Positions 17,090 to 26,708 of a stretch of 64,000 bases of DNA are shown here, piece by piece. The DNA lies in contig NZ_LR733556.1 of NCBI RefSeq assembly GCF_902506265.1, positions 482,714 to 546,713 of the forward strand, given 5' to 3'. The notes under the pieces are model-generated. The model ran no database searches and was not told the origin of the DNA. It saw only the letters and a program-made list of their open reading frames with translations. Position 1 is the first letter of the stretch; each line of letters begins with the position of its first letter. The DNA is from Flavobacterium sp. 9AF. Its GTDB lineage: Bacteria; Bacteroidota; Bacteroidia; Flavobacteriales; Flavobacteriaceae. A program made the translations under genes and the position numbers.

Positions 17090-19552
17090 ATGACAAAAAA
17101 ATTATTCTTATTAGCAAGTATCTTTTTTACATTACTTGTTAACTCTCAAGACGGTTCCGTTGATGCAACTTTTAATGCACCCGATTTAGGATATGGAAAT
17201 GGTGATGGTCCAAATGGTTTTATTTACTCAAGAGAAATATTACCAGATGGAAAATCTCTTATAGCAGGAAATTTTACAGTTTATAATGCAACTACCGTTA
17301 ATCGAATCACTAGATTAAATCCAAATGGTACTATTGATTCATCTTTTAATTCAGGAACTGGTGCTAATGGTCCTATTTACTCAGTAACATCTCAACAAGA
17401 TGGAAAAATATTAATAGGTGGAGAATTTTCAAATTATAACGGAACAACAGTTTATGGTATTGCAAGATTAAACACTAACGGTACTATTGACAACAGTTTC
17501 AATGTAAATACTAATGCAAATGAATATATATACGCAATAAATATTTTACCAAATCAAAAAATAATTATTGGAGGTGAATTTAATATCATTGAAAGTTCTG
17601 TATCAAGAAGTAATATATGCAGATTAAACACAGATGGAAGTTTAGACAATAGTTTTTCTTACCAAAATAATTCCATTTTAGGTACTGTAAAAAATATAAT
17701 TGTTCAACCAAATAATAAAATACTTTTAGGTGGAACTTTTGCTGTTTATAACGAATTTGGTACTCAAATTTCCGAAAAAATTTTTAGGCTAAATGACGAT
17801 GGTAGCTTTGATTCTTCATTTAATGCAATTGCTCATTTCGATTTTTACATTACTTCAATTGCTTTGCAACAAGATGAAAAAATTATTGTAGGTGGAGCTT
17901 TTTCAAGTGTATCAAGTACTGTTCAAAATAAAATTGTTAGGTTGAATACAGATGGTTCTCTAGACTTATCATTTCAAACAAATTCAGGTTTTGATGATGT
18001 GGTACATAGTTTATTGGTACAACAAAATGGAAAAATTATTGTTGGTGGTAGTTTTACAACGTATCAAGGAGCTTCACATGAAAACTTAATTCGTTTAAAT
18101 ACAGATGGTTCAATAGACAATTTATTTGTACCAAGCAAAGACACAAACTTTTACTCATTACTAGAACAAAATGATCAAAAAATATTTGTTGGTGGAGTTC
18201 GCCTAAATAGTAATGGTAGTTTGGATTCCAATTATAATAAACAAACTGGTTTTAACAATTTCATCCAAACAATCGTGACACAACAAGATGGAAAAATTCT
18301 TGTAGGCGGTAACTTTCTATCTTATAATGGAGAATTAACTAAATTCATTACGCGACTAAACATGGATGGTAGTAAAGATACTTCTTTTAATTCTAACTCA
18401 GCCGATAATAGAATTAGAAGTATTTCTGTTTTACCAAATGATAAAATAATTATAGGAGGAGAGTTTTTTAATTATAACGGGCAACCCATTAAAGGGATTG
18501 CTAGATTAAATTCTGATGGAACCTTAGACACTAATTTTAATATATTTGGTACAGGTATAGGTGGATCAAATGTAGTAAATGTTACGACTATACAATCCGA
18601 TGGAAAAATAGTGATTGGAGGAATGTTTAATTCTTATAATGGAGTATCCACAAATAGGATAGCTCGTTTAAATAATGATGGCACATTAGATACTAGTTTT
18701 ACTATTGGAACTGGTGCAAACAATACTGTGATTGCTATTGCGATACAACAAGACGAAAAAATTATTGTTGGTGGTGCATTTACTTCATTTAATGGTATAG
18801 GGGTTAATAAAATTGTAAGATTAAATCAAAATGGTAGCATAGACAGTAGTTTTAATGTTGGATCTGGGTTTGATTTTCAAGTATTTTCTATTCAAATACA
18901 ACCTGATGGAAAAATTATTGTAGGTGGTAGCTTTAGCAACTATAATGGTGAAAGTGCAAAAAAAATAATCCGATTAAATTCTGATGGTAGTGTTGATACA
19001 ACTTTTAATATAGGTGATGGTGCTAATCTATCTGTTAATACCATTTCTATACAAAATGATGGAAAAATTATAGTGGCTGGAAACTTTAACACCTTCAATA
19101 ATAACTCAGTAAATCGTATAATAAGATTAAATAGCAATGGAACAGTAGATTCTAGTTTTGTGGTTGGAAATGGTATAAATTATCAAGTTAATATTTCTTG
19201 TATTGATTCTGATGGAAAAATTATTTTAGGTGGAGCTTTTACAAGTTATAATGGACACGGAAAAAATAGAATTCTAAGATTAAACGGACCCAATACATTA
19301 TCGTCAAGTAATTATGAAATCCCAAATAATATAAGAATTACGAATGAAAATGGATATCTAAAAATAATTTCTAATTCTTTGAATCTTAGTTCTATTTCTA
19401 TGTATAATGTCTTAGGAGAATCTTTATATCAAAAAGGAGAAATGAATAGCGATATCATTACAATCGAAAATAGTTTTATACAAAATCAAATTTTATTTCT
19501 TACCATTCAGTTTTCCAATGGAACGGTCAAAAAATTAAAATTTATACCCTAA
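17090..19552 (+). CDS. T9SS-exported delta-60 repeat protein
   Basis: 820 residues from the ATG at 17090 (MTKKLFLLAS). An in-frame extension to 17060 has no ATG and no signal character. Signal peptide 1-20 (LLVNSQ). About 14 delta-60 repeats (50-57 residues each) of the form QxDGKIxVGGxFxxYNG...RLNxDGxxDxSFN predict a large beta-propeller or solenoid. The C-terminal 80 residues are a T9SS sorting domain (SISMYNVLGESLYQ ... ILFLTIQF). Function outside the cell is unknown; such proteins may be adhesins. The repeats make the gene prone to length variation. Confidence 0.87.
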   Translation: MTKKLFLLASIFFTLLVNSQDGSVDATFNAPDLGYGNGDGPNGFIYSREILPDGKSLIAGNFTVYNATTVNRITRLNPNGTIDSSFNSGTGANGPIYSVTSQQDGKILIGGEFSNYNGTTVYGIARLNTNGTIDNSFNVNTNANEYIYAINILPNQKIIIGGEFNIIESSVSRSNICRLNTDGSLDNSFSYQNNSILGTVKNIIVQPNNKILLGGTFAVYNEFGTQISEKIFRLNDDGSFDSSFNAIAHFDFYITSIALQQDEKIIVGGAFSSVSSTVQNKIVRLNTDGSLDLSFQTNSGFDDVVHSLLVQQNGKIIVGGSFTTYQGASHENLIRLNTDGSIDNLFVPSKDTNFYSLLEQNDQKIFVGGVRLNSNGSLDSNYNKQTGFNNFIQTIVTQQDGKILVGGNFLSYNGELTKFITRLNMDGSKDTSFNSNSADNRIRSISVLPNDKIIIGGEFFNYNGQPIKGIARLNSDGTLDTNFNIFGTGIGGSNVVNVTTIQSDGKIVIGGMFNSYNGVSTNRIARLNNDGTLDTSFTIGTGANNTVIAIAIQQDEKIIVGGAFTSFNGIGVNKIVRLNQNGSIDSSFNVGSGFDFQVFSIQIQPDGKIIVGGSFSNYNGESAKKIIRLNSDGSVDTTFNIGDGANLSVNTISIQNDGKIIVAGNFNTFNNNSVNRIIRLNSNGTVDSSFVVGNGINYQVNISCIDSDGKIILGGAFTSYNGHGKNRILRLNGPNTLSSSNYEIPNNIRITNENGYLKIISNSLNLSSISMYNVLGESLYQKGEMNSDIITIENSFIQNQILFLTIQFSNGTVKKLKFIP

Positions 19553-19594
19553 TTTTATTGTATTATAAAATGAAAATGAAATTTATTTAAACAA

Positions 19595-19637
19595 AAAAAC
19601 TTCTCGAATATAAAAGTAGTCGAGAAGTTTTTATTTT
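19595..19637. terminator. Bidirectional terminator between convergent genes
   Basis: AAAAACTTCTCGA (19595-19607) with TCGAGAAGTTTTT (19620-19632), 13 pairs, A-tract on one side and T-tract on the other; serves the delta-60 gene and the ABC exporter gene. Confidence 0.85.
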
Positions 19638-21424
19638 TAATACTCACTAAATTGCAACGAACTTAAATTCTTGTACATTCCGTTTTCTATTTCTAGTAAC
19701 TCTTTATGCGTTCCTTTTTCAACAATTTTTCCTTCATTTAATACTAAAATAGCATCTGCACTTCGTATGGTAGACAAACGATGGGCAATAATAATGCTGG
19801 TTCGTCCTTGCATTAAATATTCTAAAGCTTCTTGTACCAGTTTTTCACTTTCACTATCCAAAGAAGAGGTGGCTTCGTCTAAAATTAGAATACTAGGATT
19901 TTTCAGTAAAGCTCTCGCAATAGCAATACGTTGTCTTTGACCACCAGACAATTTAATACCACGTTCACCCACTAAAGTATCAAACTTTTCAGGGAAACCG
20001 TTTACAAAATCGAAAGCATTGGCTTGTTTTGCAGCCGTGATGATTTCTTCTTCTGTAGCATCAGGTTTACCATACGCAATATTTTCTCGAATGCTTCCGC
20101 CAAAAAGAATCACATCTTGGGGCACTATACTCATATTGCCTCGAAGGTTTTCTAAATCATAATCGTTGATATTCTTATCATCGATTAAAATCTCTCCTTT
20201 ATCTATAGCATAAAAACGGAGTAATAGCGAGGAAATAGTCGATTTTCCAGCACCACTTGGTCCTACAAGAGCAATTTTTTGACCTTGCTGCGCAGTAAAC
20301 GTAACCTCTTTTAAAACTTGTATTTCAGGTCGTGAAGGGTATGAAAATCCTACATGATTAAAACTTACTTTTCCATTAATCTTTGGTATACTCGGTTTTC
20401 TTAAATCATTTATTTTTTCTGGAACCTCATCCAAAAGTTCAAAAACACGTTCGGTAGCACCTACTGCTTTTTGAATTTGCGCATACAATTCGGCTATACC
20501 TCCAAAAGAAGCACCAATAAAAGTAGAATACAATACAAAAGAAATTAACTCTCCTACTCCATCAATATCACCATTAATACACAAGGTAACTCCGTACCAA
20601 ACTACTGCTACTATAGCTCCAAATAAGCAGAAAATGATAAAAGAAGCAAAATACCCACGGTAAACCCCTCCTTTAATAGCCAGTTTCACCACTTCATTAA
20701 TTTTTCCTTTATAACGCGCAATTTCGTACCATTCGTTAGCAAATGCTTTTACATTCGAAATTCCCTGCATGGTTTCTTCAACAATCACCTGACTTTCCGC
20801 AACTTGATCTTGTACACTTTTAGAAAACTTACGAATAAAACGTCCAAAAATAACAGCTGCAACTGCCACTACAGGCACAATACAAAGCATCATTAAAGTT
20901 AGTTTTAAACTGATTGTTGCTAAAAAAATTACACCTCCAATGATTAAAATAAACTGTCTTAAAAATTCGGCAATGGTGGTTGTTAAGGTATCTTGAATTT
21001 GAGTAATATCTGAACTGATGCGACTGTTTAATTCTCCCACACGTTTTTGAGAGAAAAAATCCATGGGTAACTTGATTAAATTACTATATAAAGCCAAACG
21101 AATATTCGCTAAGGTATTTTCTGTAAAATTGATAAATAACGACAATCTGAAAAAGGAAAAGAAAGATTGTAACAACAAAATGACCATTAACCCTAGAGCA
21201 ATATTTCGAGCTTGTACTAAATCTTTATTATTCACACAATCGACTAACATCCCCAATAACTTTGGGAAAGCTAAAGCCGTTCCGCCTGTTAGCAATAAAA
21301 AAAGCAAACCGAGATAAAACTTCCATTTGTGGTGGGTTGCATATTTAAAAATTTGAAGTGCTTTGCTTAGCGTACTAGCGTTTAATTTTGATTTGGGCAA
21401 ATCATTTTCTTTATATCTTGGCAT
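19637..21424 (-). CDS. ABC exporter, fused permease and ATPase (MsbA-like)
   Basis: 595 residues. Six membrane helices in the N-terminal 330 residues (exporter type I fold), then the nucleotide-binding domain with Walker A GPSGAGKST (near 388), Q-loop PQDVILFGG, ABC signature LSGGQ (near 490), Walker B ILILDEATSSLD (near 512) and the H-loop IAHRLST. Half-transporter, acting as a homodimer in the inner membrane. Lipid or lipid A-core flipping is the commonest role of close relatives, but drug export cannot be excluded. Monocistronic, 210 bases from guaB. Confidence 0.9.
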   Translation of the reverse strand: MPRYKENDLPKSKLNASTLSKALQIFKYATHHKWKFYLGLLFLLLTGGTALAFPKLLGMLVDCVNNKDLVQARNIALGLMVILLLQSFFSFFRLSLFINFTENTLANIRLALYSNLIKLPMDFFSQKRVGELNSRISSDITQIQDTLTTTIAEFLRQFILIIGGVIFLATISLKLTLMMLCIVPVVAVAAVIFGRFIRKFSKSVQDQVAESQVIVEETMQGISNVKAFANEWYEIARYKGKINEVVKLAIKGGVYRGYFASFIIFCLFGAIVAVVWYGVTLCINGDIDGVGELISFVLYSTFIGASFGGIAELYAQIQKAVGATERVFELLDEVPEKINDLRKPSIPKINGKVSFNHVGFSYPSRPEIQVLKEVTFTAQQGQKIALVGPSGAGKSTISSLLLRFYAIDKGEILIDDKNINDYDLENLRGNMSIVPQDVILFGGSIRENIAYGKPDATEEEIITAAKQANAFDFVNGFPEKFDTLVGERGIKLSGGQRQRIAIARALLKNPSILILDEATSSLDSESEKLVQEALEYLMQGRTSIIIAHRLSTIRSADAILVLNEGKIVEKGTHKELLEIENGMYKNLSSLQFSEY

Positions 21425-21508
21425 TTCTTTTTAAAAATTTTTAATTGAATATAGTTCGTTTTCTACCACTTCAAATATAAAGCTAAAAATAACATTAGCA
21501 CCCTTTCA

Positions 21509-21542
21509 AAAAAAGAAAACTTCCCGAAAATCGAGAAGTTTT
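21509..21542 (-). terminator. Terminator downstream of guaB
   Basis: On the minus strand AAAACTTCTCGA, loop TTT, TCGGGAAGTTTT, then CTTTTTTT. The one mismatch on the plus strand becomes a G-U pair in the minus-strand RNA, which supports the minus orientation. Confidence 0.7.
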
Positions 21543-21589
21543 TGTTATACAATTATAATAAATTAAGTAAAAGCTAAACCTTTCAGCCT

Positions 21590-21632
21590 ATCGACTCAAA
21601 ACTTTTGACTTCAGACTTTCGACTTTCGACTT
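21590..21632. repeat. Short GACTTTCGACTT tandem motif
   Basis: The sequence between the guaB terminator and the guaB stop is built from TCGACT, TTTTGACTT and CAGACTTTCGACTTTCGACTT variants (unit near 8-9 bases). Such runs occur at intergenic sites in flavobacteria. No function is suggested. Confidence 0.4.
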
Positions 21633-21634
21633 AA

Positions 21635-23107
21635 CTATCTAGAATAATTTGGAGCTTCTTTCGTAATCGTTACATTATGCGGATGACTTTCCCCTATTCC
21701 ACTAGTTGTAATTCTCACAAAACGTCCCGATTCTTGTAAAGTAGCCACATCTTTTGAACCACAATAGCCCATTCCAGCACGTAAACCACCTATAAATTGT
21801 TGCATGCTTTCGTTTAATTCTCCTTTATAAGGTACGCGTCCTACAATTCCTTCTGGAACTAATTTCTTCACATCGTCTTCTACGTCTTGAAAATAGCGGT
21901 CTTTCGATCCTTCTTGCATCGCTTCTACCGAACCCATTCCTCTATACGACTTGAATTTTCTTCCTTCGAAAATGATAGTTTCACCTGGAGATTCTTTGGT
22001 TCCCGCTAATAAAGAACCAAGCATTACACAATCTGCTCCTGCAGCAATGGCTTTAGGAATATCTCCCGTATAACGAATACCACCATCTGCAATTACAGGA
22101 ACTCCACTGCCTTTAATGGCTGCGGCCACTTCTAAAACTGCTGAAAATTGGGGAAACCCAACACCCGCTACTACACGAGTGGTACAAATAGAACCTGGAC
22201 CAATACCCACTTTAACACCATCTGCTCCATTATCTACTAAATACTGAGCGGCTTCTGGTGTGGCTATATTTCCAACCACTACATCCAATTCTGGAAAAGC
22301 AGCTTTGACTTGTTTTAAAACATCAACCACACCTTTGGTATGACCGTGAGCCGTATCAATAATAACTGCATCTACTCCAGCTTGTACCAAAGCGCTCGCT
22401 CTTTGCACCGCATCTGCAGTAACTCCTAAAGCAGCAGCCACACGCAAACGACCGTAAGAATCTTTGTTGGCAATCGGTTTTTGAGTCAATTTAGTAATAT
22501 CTCTAAAGGTAATTAGACCCGCTAATTTGTTCCCTTCAGATACGACTAATAGTTTTTCAATTTTATGATCTTGTAAAATTTCTTCTGCTTGTTGTAACGT
22601 GGTACCTACTTGAGCGGTAACTAAGTTTTCTGAAGTCATCACCTCAGTAATAGGACGTTCGTTTTTCTTTTCGAAACGCAAATCTCTATTGGTTACAATT
22701 CCTTTTAATGTTAAAGTATCATCTACCACAGGGATTCCGCCAATACCATGCTCTTTCATGGCTCTTTTAGCATCACCTACAGTAGCGGTTAAAGGCAAGG
22801 TAACGGGATCGATAATCATGCCTGATTCAGCACGTTTTACTTTTCTTACCTCAGCCGCTTGCTGCTCGATAGTCATGTTTTTATGTAAAACCCCTATTCC
22901 ACCTTCTTGCGCCATAGCAATTGCCATTGCACTTTCGGTTACGGTATCCATCGCAGCAGATACAATAGGAACGTTTAATGTAATGTTTCTAGAAAATTTT
23001 GTTTGAATACTTACTTCACGAGGAAGAACTTGGGAATAATTTGGAATGAGTAATACATCATCGTATGTAAGGCCTTCTCCGATGATTTTAGTTGTGTGTG
23101 CTTTCAT
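21635..23107 (-). CDS. guaB: Inosine-5'-monophosphate dehydrogenase
   Basis: 490 residues from the ATG at 23107; a longer in-frame start at 23131 lies inside the promoter palindrome and is rejected. Catalytic TIM barrel interrupted by two CBS domains (about 95-215). The active-site loop [15 protein letters not shown] holds the catalytic Cys (near 305). NAD/IMP sites [10 protein letters not shown] and MLGSLLAGT and the mobile flap [10 protein letters not shown] are present. It oxidises IMP to XMP, the committed step of GMP synthesis. The -7 box TATATTTG and an 11-bp inverted repeat lie immediately before the start. Confidence 0.97.
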   Translation of the reverse strand: MKAHTTKIIGEGLTYDDVLLIPNYSQVLPREVSIQTKFSRNITLNVPIVSAAMDTVTESAMAIAMAQEGGIGVLHKNMTIEQQAAEVRKVKRAESGMIIDPVTLPLTATVGDAKRAMKEHGIGGIPVVDDTLTLKGIVTNRDLRFEKKNERPITEVMTSENLVTAQVGTTLQQAEEILQDHKIEKLLVVSEGNKLAGLITFRDITKLTQKPIANKDSYGRLRVAAALGVTADAVQRASALVQAGVDAVIIDTAHGHTKGVVDVLKQVKAAFPELDVVVGNIATPEAAQYLVDNGADGVKVGIGPGSICTTRVVAGVGFPQFSAVLEVAAAIKGSGVPVIADGGIRYTGDIPKAIAAGADCVMLGSLLAGTKESPGETIIFEGRKFKSYRGMGSVEAMQEGSKDRYFQDVEDDVKKLVPEGIVGRVPYKGELNESMQQFIGGLRAGMGYCGSKDVATLQESGRFVRITTSGIGESHPHNVTITKEAPNYSR

Positions 23108-23140
23108 CTTGCAATTTAGATTAAATTGCAAGCAAATATA
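23108..23140 (-). promoter_or_regulatory. guaB promoter and perfect inverted repeat at the start of transcription
   Basis: Minus-strand -7 box TATATTTG at 23133-23140 (perfect TAnnTTTG). Directly downstream, 23108-23132, is CTTGCAATTTA-3-TAAATTGCAAG, an 11-pair perfect inverted repeat ending at the base before the ATG. The expected transcription start falls inside it, so it can act as an operator or as a leader hairpin that hides the start codon. Confidence 0.65.
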
Positions 23141-23185
23141 GGAAAAATTTAGAAGTTAGAAAGGAGAAAAGTGAAGTTTTTTTGT

Positions 23186-24079
23186 TTATTCCATAGTAAT
23201 TTGAAGCGTTTCAACATGAATATAACCAAACCTTTTTTCTTTAAGAGCATTTTCAAGCATAAATTTTTTATGTAACACCTCTCGATCGATGTTATCCTCA
23301 TATAATAAGGAAAGCTTCCAATCTTTAAAATCAATATTTTTAATTTTCCAATTTTCTATAGATTGTTTCAGTTGGTCTTTTTGTTCCTCACTAAAATCAT
23401 CGTATAATTTTCGATTAACAATTTCAAAAGTATCCTTATCTTTTTTAAAATCCACTCGATAATGAAAGGTATATTTTCTACTAAAATTATCAAATGCAAA
23501 AAAAGCAAATCGATCTTCATTATAAGTAATTGTATCTACTTCTTTTGCAAAATAAAAATTATAAATCACTTCCTTTTCCTCTACACTACTAACTATTGTT
23601 TTACATAAGGAATCTAATGCTTTAAAAGTCTGTTCATTATTCAATAAAGGCATTGCCGTGTAAATTCTATTCACATAACGAAACGAACTATCTTTATTTT
23701 CAATTCTATCGGAAAACGCTTTGCCATTTGGGTAATACTGAGAAATCTTTTTTTCTAGTTCTTCTGACTCTTGTATCGTTCTTTTAATAGCTAGGTATTG
23801 TGTTTCAAAAGTCCTTTTATCAAACGTAAAGGGTCTTTCATCCGATAAATAGTATTCTAATGCTATAGGATTTTCTTTATTTTCAACAATATAAAACTGA
23901 AATCCGTATACTCGACCAAACTCATGCCATGTTCCTACAAAATCTACTTTGTATTGCTCTTGATAATTTTCTTTTAATGTAGTCTTCATGAACTTTTTAG
24001 CTTTTAACTCTTTCATTATAAAAAGAGGGCTACAACTAAACGTTATAAAAAGTAAAAAAATAAGTAACAAGTATTTCAT
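23186..24079 (-). CDS. Lipoprotein of unknown function
   Basis: 297 residues. N-terminal lipoprotein signal (LLFITFSC, lipid Cys near 16). The mature part is mixed alpha/beta with many aromatic residues (VDFVGTWHEFGRVYGFQFYIVE, FAFFAFDNFSRKYTFHYRVDF) and no recognised domain. The gene stands alone, with spacing and orientation that suggest its own promoter upstream of 24079. Lipidation is well supported; function unknown. Confidence 0.65.
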   Translation of the reverse strand: MKYLLLIFLLFITFSCSPLFIMKELKAKKFMKTTLKENYQEQYKVDFVGTWHEFGRVYGFQFYIVENKENPIALEYYLSDERPFTFDKRTFETQYLAIKRTIQESEELEKKISQYYPNGKAFSDRIENKDSSFRYVNRIYTAMPLLNNEQTFKALDSLCKTIVSSVEEKEVIYNFYFAKEVDTITYNEDRFAFFAFDNFSRKYTFHYRVDFKKDKDTFEIVNRKLYDDFSEEQKDQLKQSIENWKIKNIDFKDWKLSLLYEDNIDREVLHKKFMLENALKEKRFGYIHVETLQITME

Positions 24080-24236
24080 GATACACGATTAAGTAATGCA
24101 ATATAAATAATGAATAGTGAGTTTGGTTGCACAACTGTAACTTTTGATTTCGTAATATGGTTTGGTTTTATTATACATACAACAGTCTACAAAGACCATT
24201 TGGCAGTAAACTACTAGTAAAAAACTTCCAATAACC

Positions 24237-24373
24237 TAAAGTTTTAGGTCTCCGACTTAAAATTTTAGGCTCCTGAGGTAAAACTTTACGTCTCCCTACG
24301 TAAAAGTTTAGGTCCTTGACGTAAAATTTTAGGTGGCTGAGTTAAAATTTTATGAGAGTTAGCTAAAATAAAA
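24237..24373. repeat. Array of palindromic decamers TAAAATTTTA, period 21-22 bp
   Basis: Starts at 24237, 24258, 24279, 24301, 24322, 24343 and a degenerate copy at 24364: spacings 21, 21, 22, 21, 21, 21. The decamer varies at the centre (AGTTTT, ACTTT, AGTTT), the 11-12-base spacers are rich in CTCC/GAGG and unrelated to each other. A second array of the same design is at 44775-44891. The palindromes all face the same side of the helix. Confidence 0.75.
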
Positions 24374-24388
24374 CTCAAAGTCAGGAGA

Positions 24389-25679
24389 CCAAGACTGTAA
24401 GGAACTTTTATAAATGTAATAAAAAGTGTTATTTTTACTTTCCTATATATCAATAACATATATGGAAAATGAAGATCAATACTGGAGTAAATGAAATATT
24501 GGGATATATTTCTGAGGATAAGCTTGATTTTTTTGCTCAAGAAACAATGGTTGATTGGAATGCAAAAAAACTAAAAGGGAAAGAGTTGTTTAAACTTTGT
24601 GTTTTTGGCATTTTGAATGAAAACAGAGCTAGTTCAAGGGTATTTGAAAATTTTTATGAAAATCATTTCTTTTGCAAGTATACTCAAATTCCAAAAGATA
24701 AAACTGTTAGTCATAGCAGTATTGCTGATAGAATTGGCAGTATAAATGTTGAATATTTTAAAAAATTATACAATCACACTGTTGCTGTTTTTCAAGACAA
24801 ACTCAATGAAAAAGACAAAGTAAGATTAAGTTTGTATGATTCAACGATTACTAGTTTATCAGCTTCATTGTTACATTTTGGAATGCAGAATGGGGTGTAA
24901 AAACAAAAAAGGAGAACAAGGTAGAAATAGTATAAAGTTTACAGTTGGATTTAATGAGTTACCATTTAATGTAAAAATTCATAAAGATTAGAAGATGATT
25001 AGCGAGGATTTAGCGTTAGGTGATATTCTTAAGGATCATATTGCTAATAAGGAAGATATTGCTGTTTTTGACAGAGGAATGAAAGAGAGAAAGAAAATGG
25101 TCGAACTATCAAATCAGCAAAAATATTTTGTAACTAGAATCTATAAAGCATCAAAATATGAAGTTGAAAAAGACAGTATAGAAACTATTTTAAATTTTGA
25201 AAATGAAATAATTAGTCTCACAAAACATAGCAAAGTACATCTCTATTGCAATGGTAAAAAAACTGAAACAATTTTCCGATTAGTTGAAGGAATATTAAAG
25301 TCAGATGGAGAAAAAATACTTTTTTTAAGTAATCTGCCTGAAAATGAATTTAATGCAGAGCAGATAATAGAAATTTATAAAAGACGTTGGGATATAGAAA
25401 GATTTTTTAGGTTTATAAAACAAGAATTAAATTTCAAGCATTATTTTTCAAGACAATGGAATGGAATCCAAGTGATGATTTATATAATTTTGATAGCGTC
25501 AATATTACTTTTAGCATATATAAAACTTAATAAGTTAAAAGGATATAAAATCCCTAAAATGTCATTTTGCAATCAAATGCAAAATGACATTATTAATCAA
25601 ATGATAATACACTGTTGTGGAGATCCTAATAAATTAAATAGTTTAAAAACTTGAAAAAGAAAGTTCCTTACAGTCTTGG
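24389..25679 (+). mobile_element. IS4-family-like insertion sequence with 8-bp target duplication
   Basis: Perfect 20-bp terminal inverted repeats: CCAAGACTGTAAGGAACTTT at 24389-24408 and its complement at 25660-25679. Flanked by direct duplication TCAGGAGA at 24381-24388 and 25680-25687. Length 1291 bp. One transposase gene, now broken. Removing the element and one duplication restores CAAAG-TCAGGAGA-CTTTG, a hairpin with the target sequence as its loop. Confidence 0.88.
24469..25654 (+). pseudogene. IS transposase (IS4-type DDE), broken by frameshift and amber stop
   Basis: The first segment, 24469-24900, carries the N-terminal domain and first catalytic Asp (SLYDSTI). The reading frame must shift near 24884-24899 to continue as MGCKNKKGEQGRNSIKFTVG, then meets an in-frame TAG at 24989-24991 (likely an original CAG), and continues at 24995-25654 with the second Asp (AVFDRGM) and the YKRRWDIERFFRFIK signature of the Y-(2)-R-(3)-E-(6)-K type. 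The ends of the element are intact, so it could still be moved in trans. Product is nonfunctional unless recoded twice. Confidence 0.85.
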
Positions 25680-25714
25680 TCAGGAGACTTTGCGGAACTG
25701 GAATCTCAACGATT

Positions 25715-25780
25715 CCGTTAAACACTGGTTTCATTGTTCGTGCTCCGAACGCAACGAAACCTTAGCTGTTATATGAAGGC
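25715..25780 (-). other. attC-like recombination site downstream of TIR/SLOG operon
   Basis: Minus-strand order: R''-like GGCCTTCATATAAC (plus 25768-25781), AGCTAA, stem GGTTTCGTTGCGTTCG (25746-25761) pairing imperfectly with CGAACAATGAAACC (25728-25741), then R'-like GTTTAACGG (25715-25723). The R'' core is the inverted copy of the sequence at the other end of the operon (29246-29259), 13 of 14 bases. The TAA of the SLOG gene is inside the R'' core. Confidence 0.55.
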
Positions 25781-26707
25781 CTTGTTCATTCCTTTCATTA
25801 TTAAATATGTTATTTCATGAATGTTTTTAGATATAAACAATCTTTTATTTTCATCTTCAGTAAGTAAGTTATTTTTTGAAAGTGTGTTCAAATTAAAGTT
25901 TACAAAAAGATTATTAATCACTTCATAATCATAATAGTTATATTTATCTTTTACAAAGTCTTTAAATTCTTCTAAAAATGAACAGTCATATTGAAATTCA
26001 TTACTTAAAAAATAAGAGTTTTCTCCTAAAATTAATTTGGATATTTCATTTGCAACCCCACCGAATCCACCAACTATGTATAAAGGTTTTTTTGATTCAA
26101 TTTGATAAATTACTTCTTCTAAAACGCCAGGGATATATCCGAGATAGTTACTTAACTTACCACCAACAATAATTTTTGCATTACAATCTTCTGTCATTTT
26201 TTCTCGTAATACCCTAAAACATTCTGCAAATATATATCTATCATTGACTTCATTAGTTGGCTGATAATTTTTATCAAAGTCAAAATTAATATGTTCTGGA
26301 CAACTAATTTTTTTAAGCCCAATTCTTTTTGATTTAAACTCACGTTCAAATTTTTTATCTATTTTGTTTAGAAATGGATGAGCAAAATAATTAATAAATG
26401 CATATCTATCATCATCATTTCTTGTGTATTGAGATGATAATTCTTCAAAATATTTTGTAAAACCATTTTCTCTTAAATCGCCACCATATAGAGCTGTTCC
26501 ATCATTAGAAATTATATAACGTGCTAATTCTATAGAAATATCATTTAAATGTTGCTCATCGAGACCAAGTTCATTTAAATTTTCACTATTTGAAACAGAA
26601 ATAGCAATTGACTTATCAAAAAGGAAAGATTTTTCATTTTGTGAAAGTTTAAATTCTGGCTTTAAATCTTCGGTATTTATACCAGATATATTATTTTCAT
26701 CTGTCAT
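25769..26707 (-). CDS. SLOG-superfamily protein, putative nucleotide-signal sensor of a TIR defence operon
   Basis: 312 residues. A Rossmann-like SLOG fold: KSIAISVSNSENLNELGL and LARYIISNDGTALYGGDLR (about 31-79), then IIVGGKLSNYLGYIPGVLEE (about 179-198) and PLYIVGGFGGVANEI (about 208-222), the two glycine-rich nucleotide-binding loops. SLOG (STALD) domains bind TIR-made cyclic ADP-ribose isomers in Thoeris ThsA, where they are fused to SIR2; here no SIR2 or other effector domain is visible. Last gene of a four-gene operon, one base after the dual-TIR gene. Its stop codon is part of the attC-like R'' core. Sensor role is inference from family and context. Confidence 0.72.
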   Translation of the reverse strand: MTDENNISGINTEDLKPEFKLSQNEKSFLFDKSIAISVSNSENLNELGLDEQHLNDISIELARYIISNDGTALYGGDLRENGFTKYFEELSSQYTRNDDDRYAFINYFAHPFLNKIDKKFEREFKSKRIGLKKISCPEHINFDFDKNYQPTNEVNDRYIFAECFRVLREKMTEDCNAKIIVGGKLSNYLGYIPGVLEEVIYQIESKKPLYIVGGFGGVANEISKLILGENSYFLSNEFQYDCSFLEEFKDFVKDKYNYYDYEVINNLFVNFNLNTLSKNNLLTEDENKRLFISKNIHEITYLIMKGMNKAFI

Positions 26708-26708
26708 T

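Noticed and set aside
24237..24373. CRISPR-like direct repeats
   Set aside because: Repeat is only ten bases with 11-12-base spacers; phased palindrome array instead.
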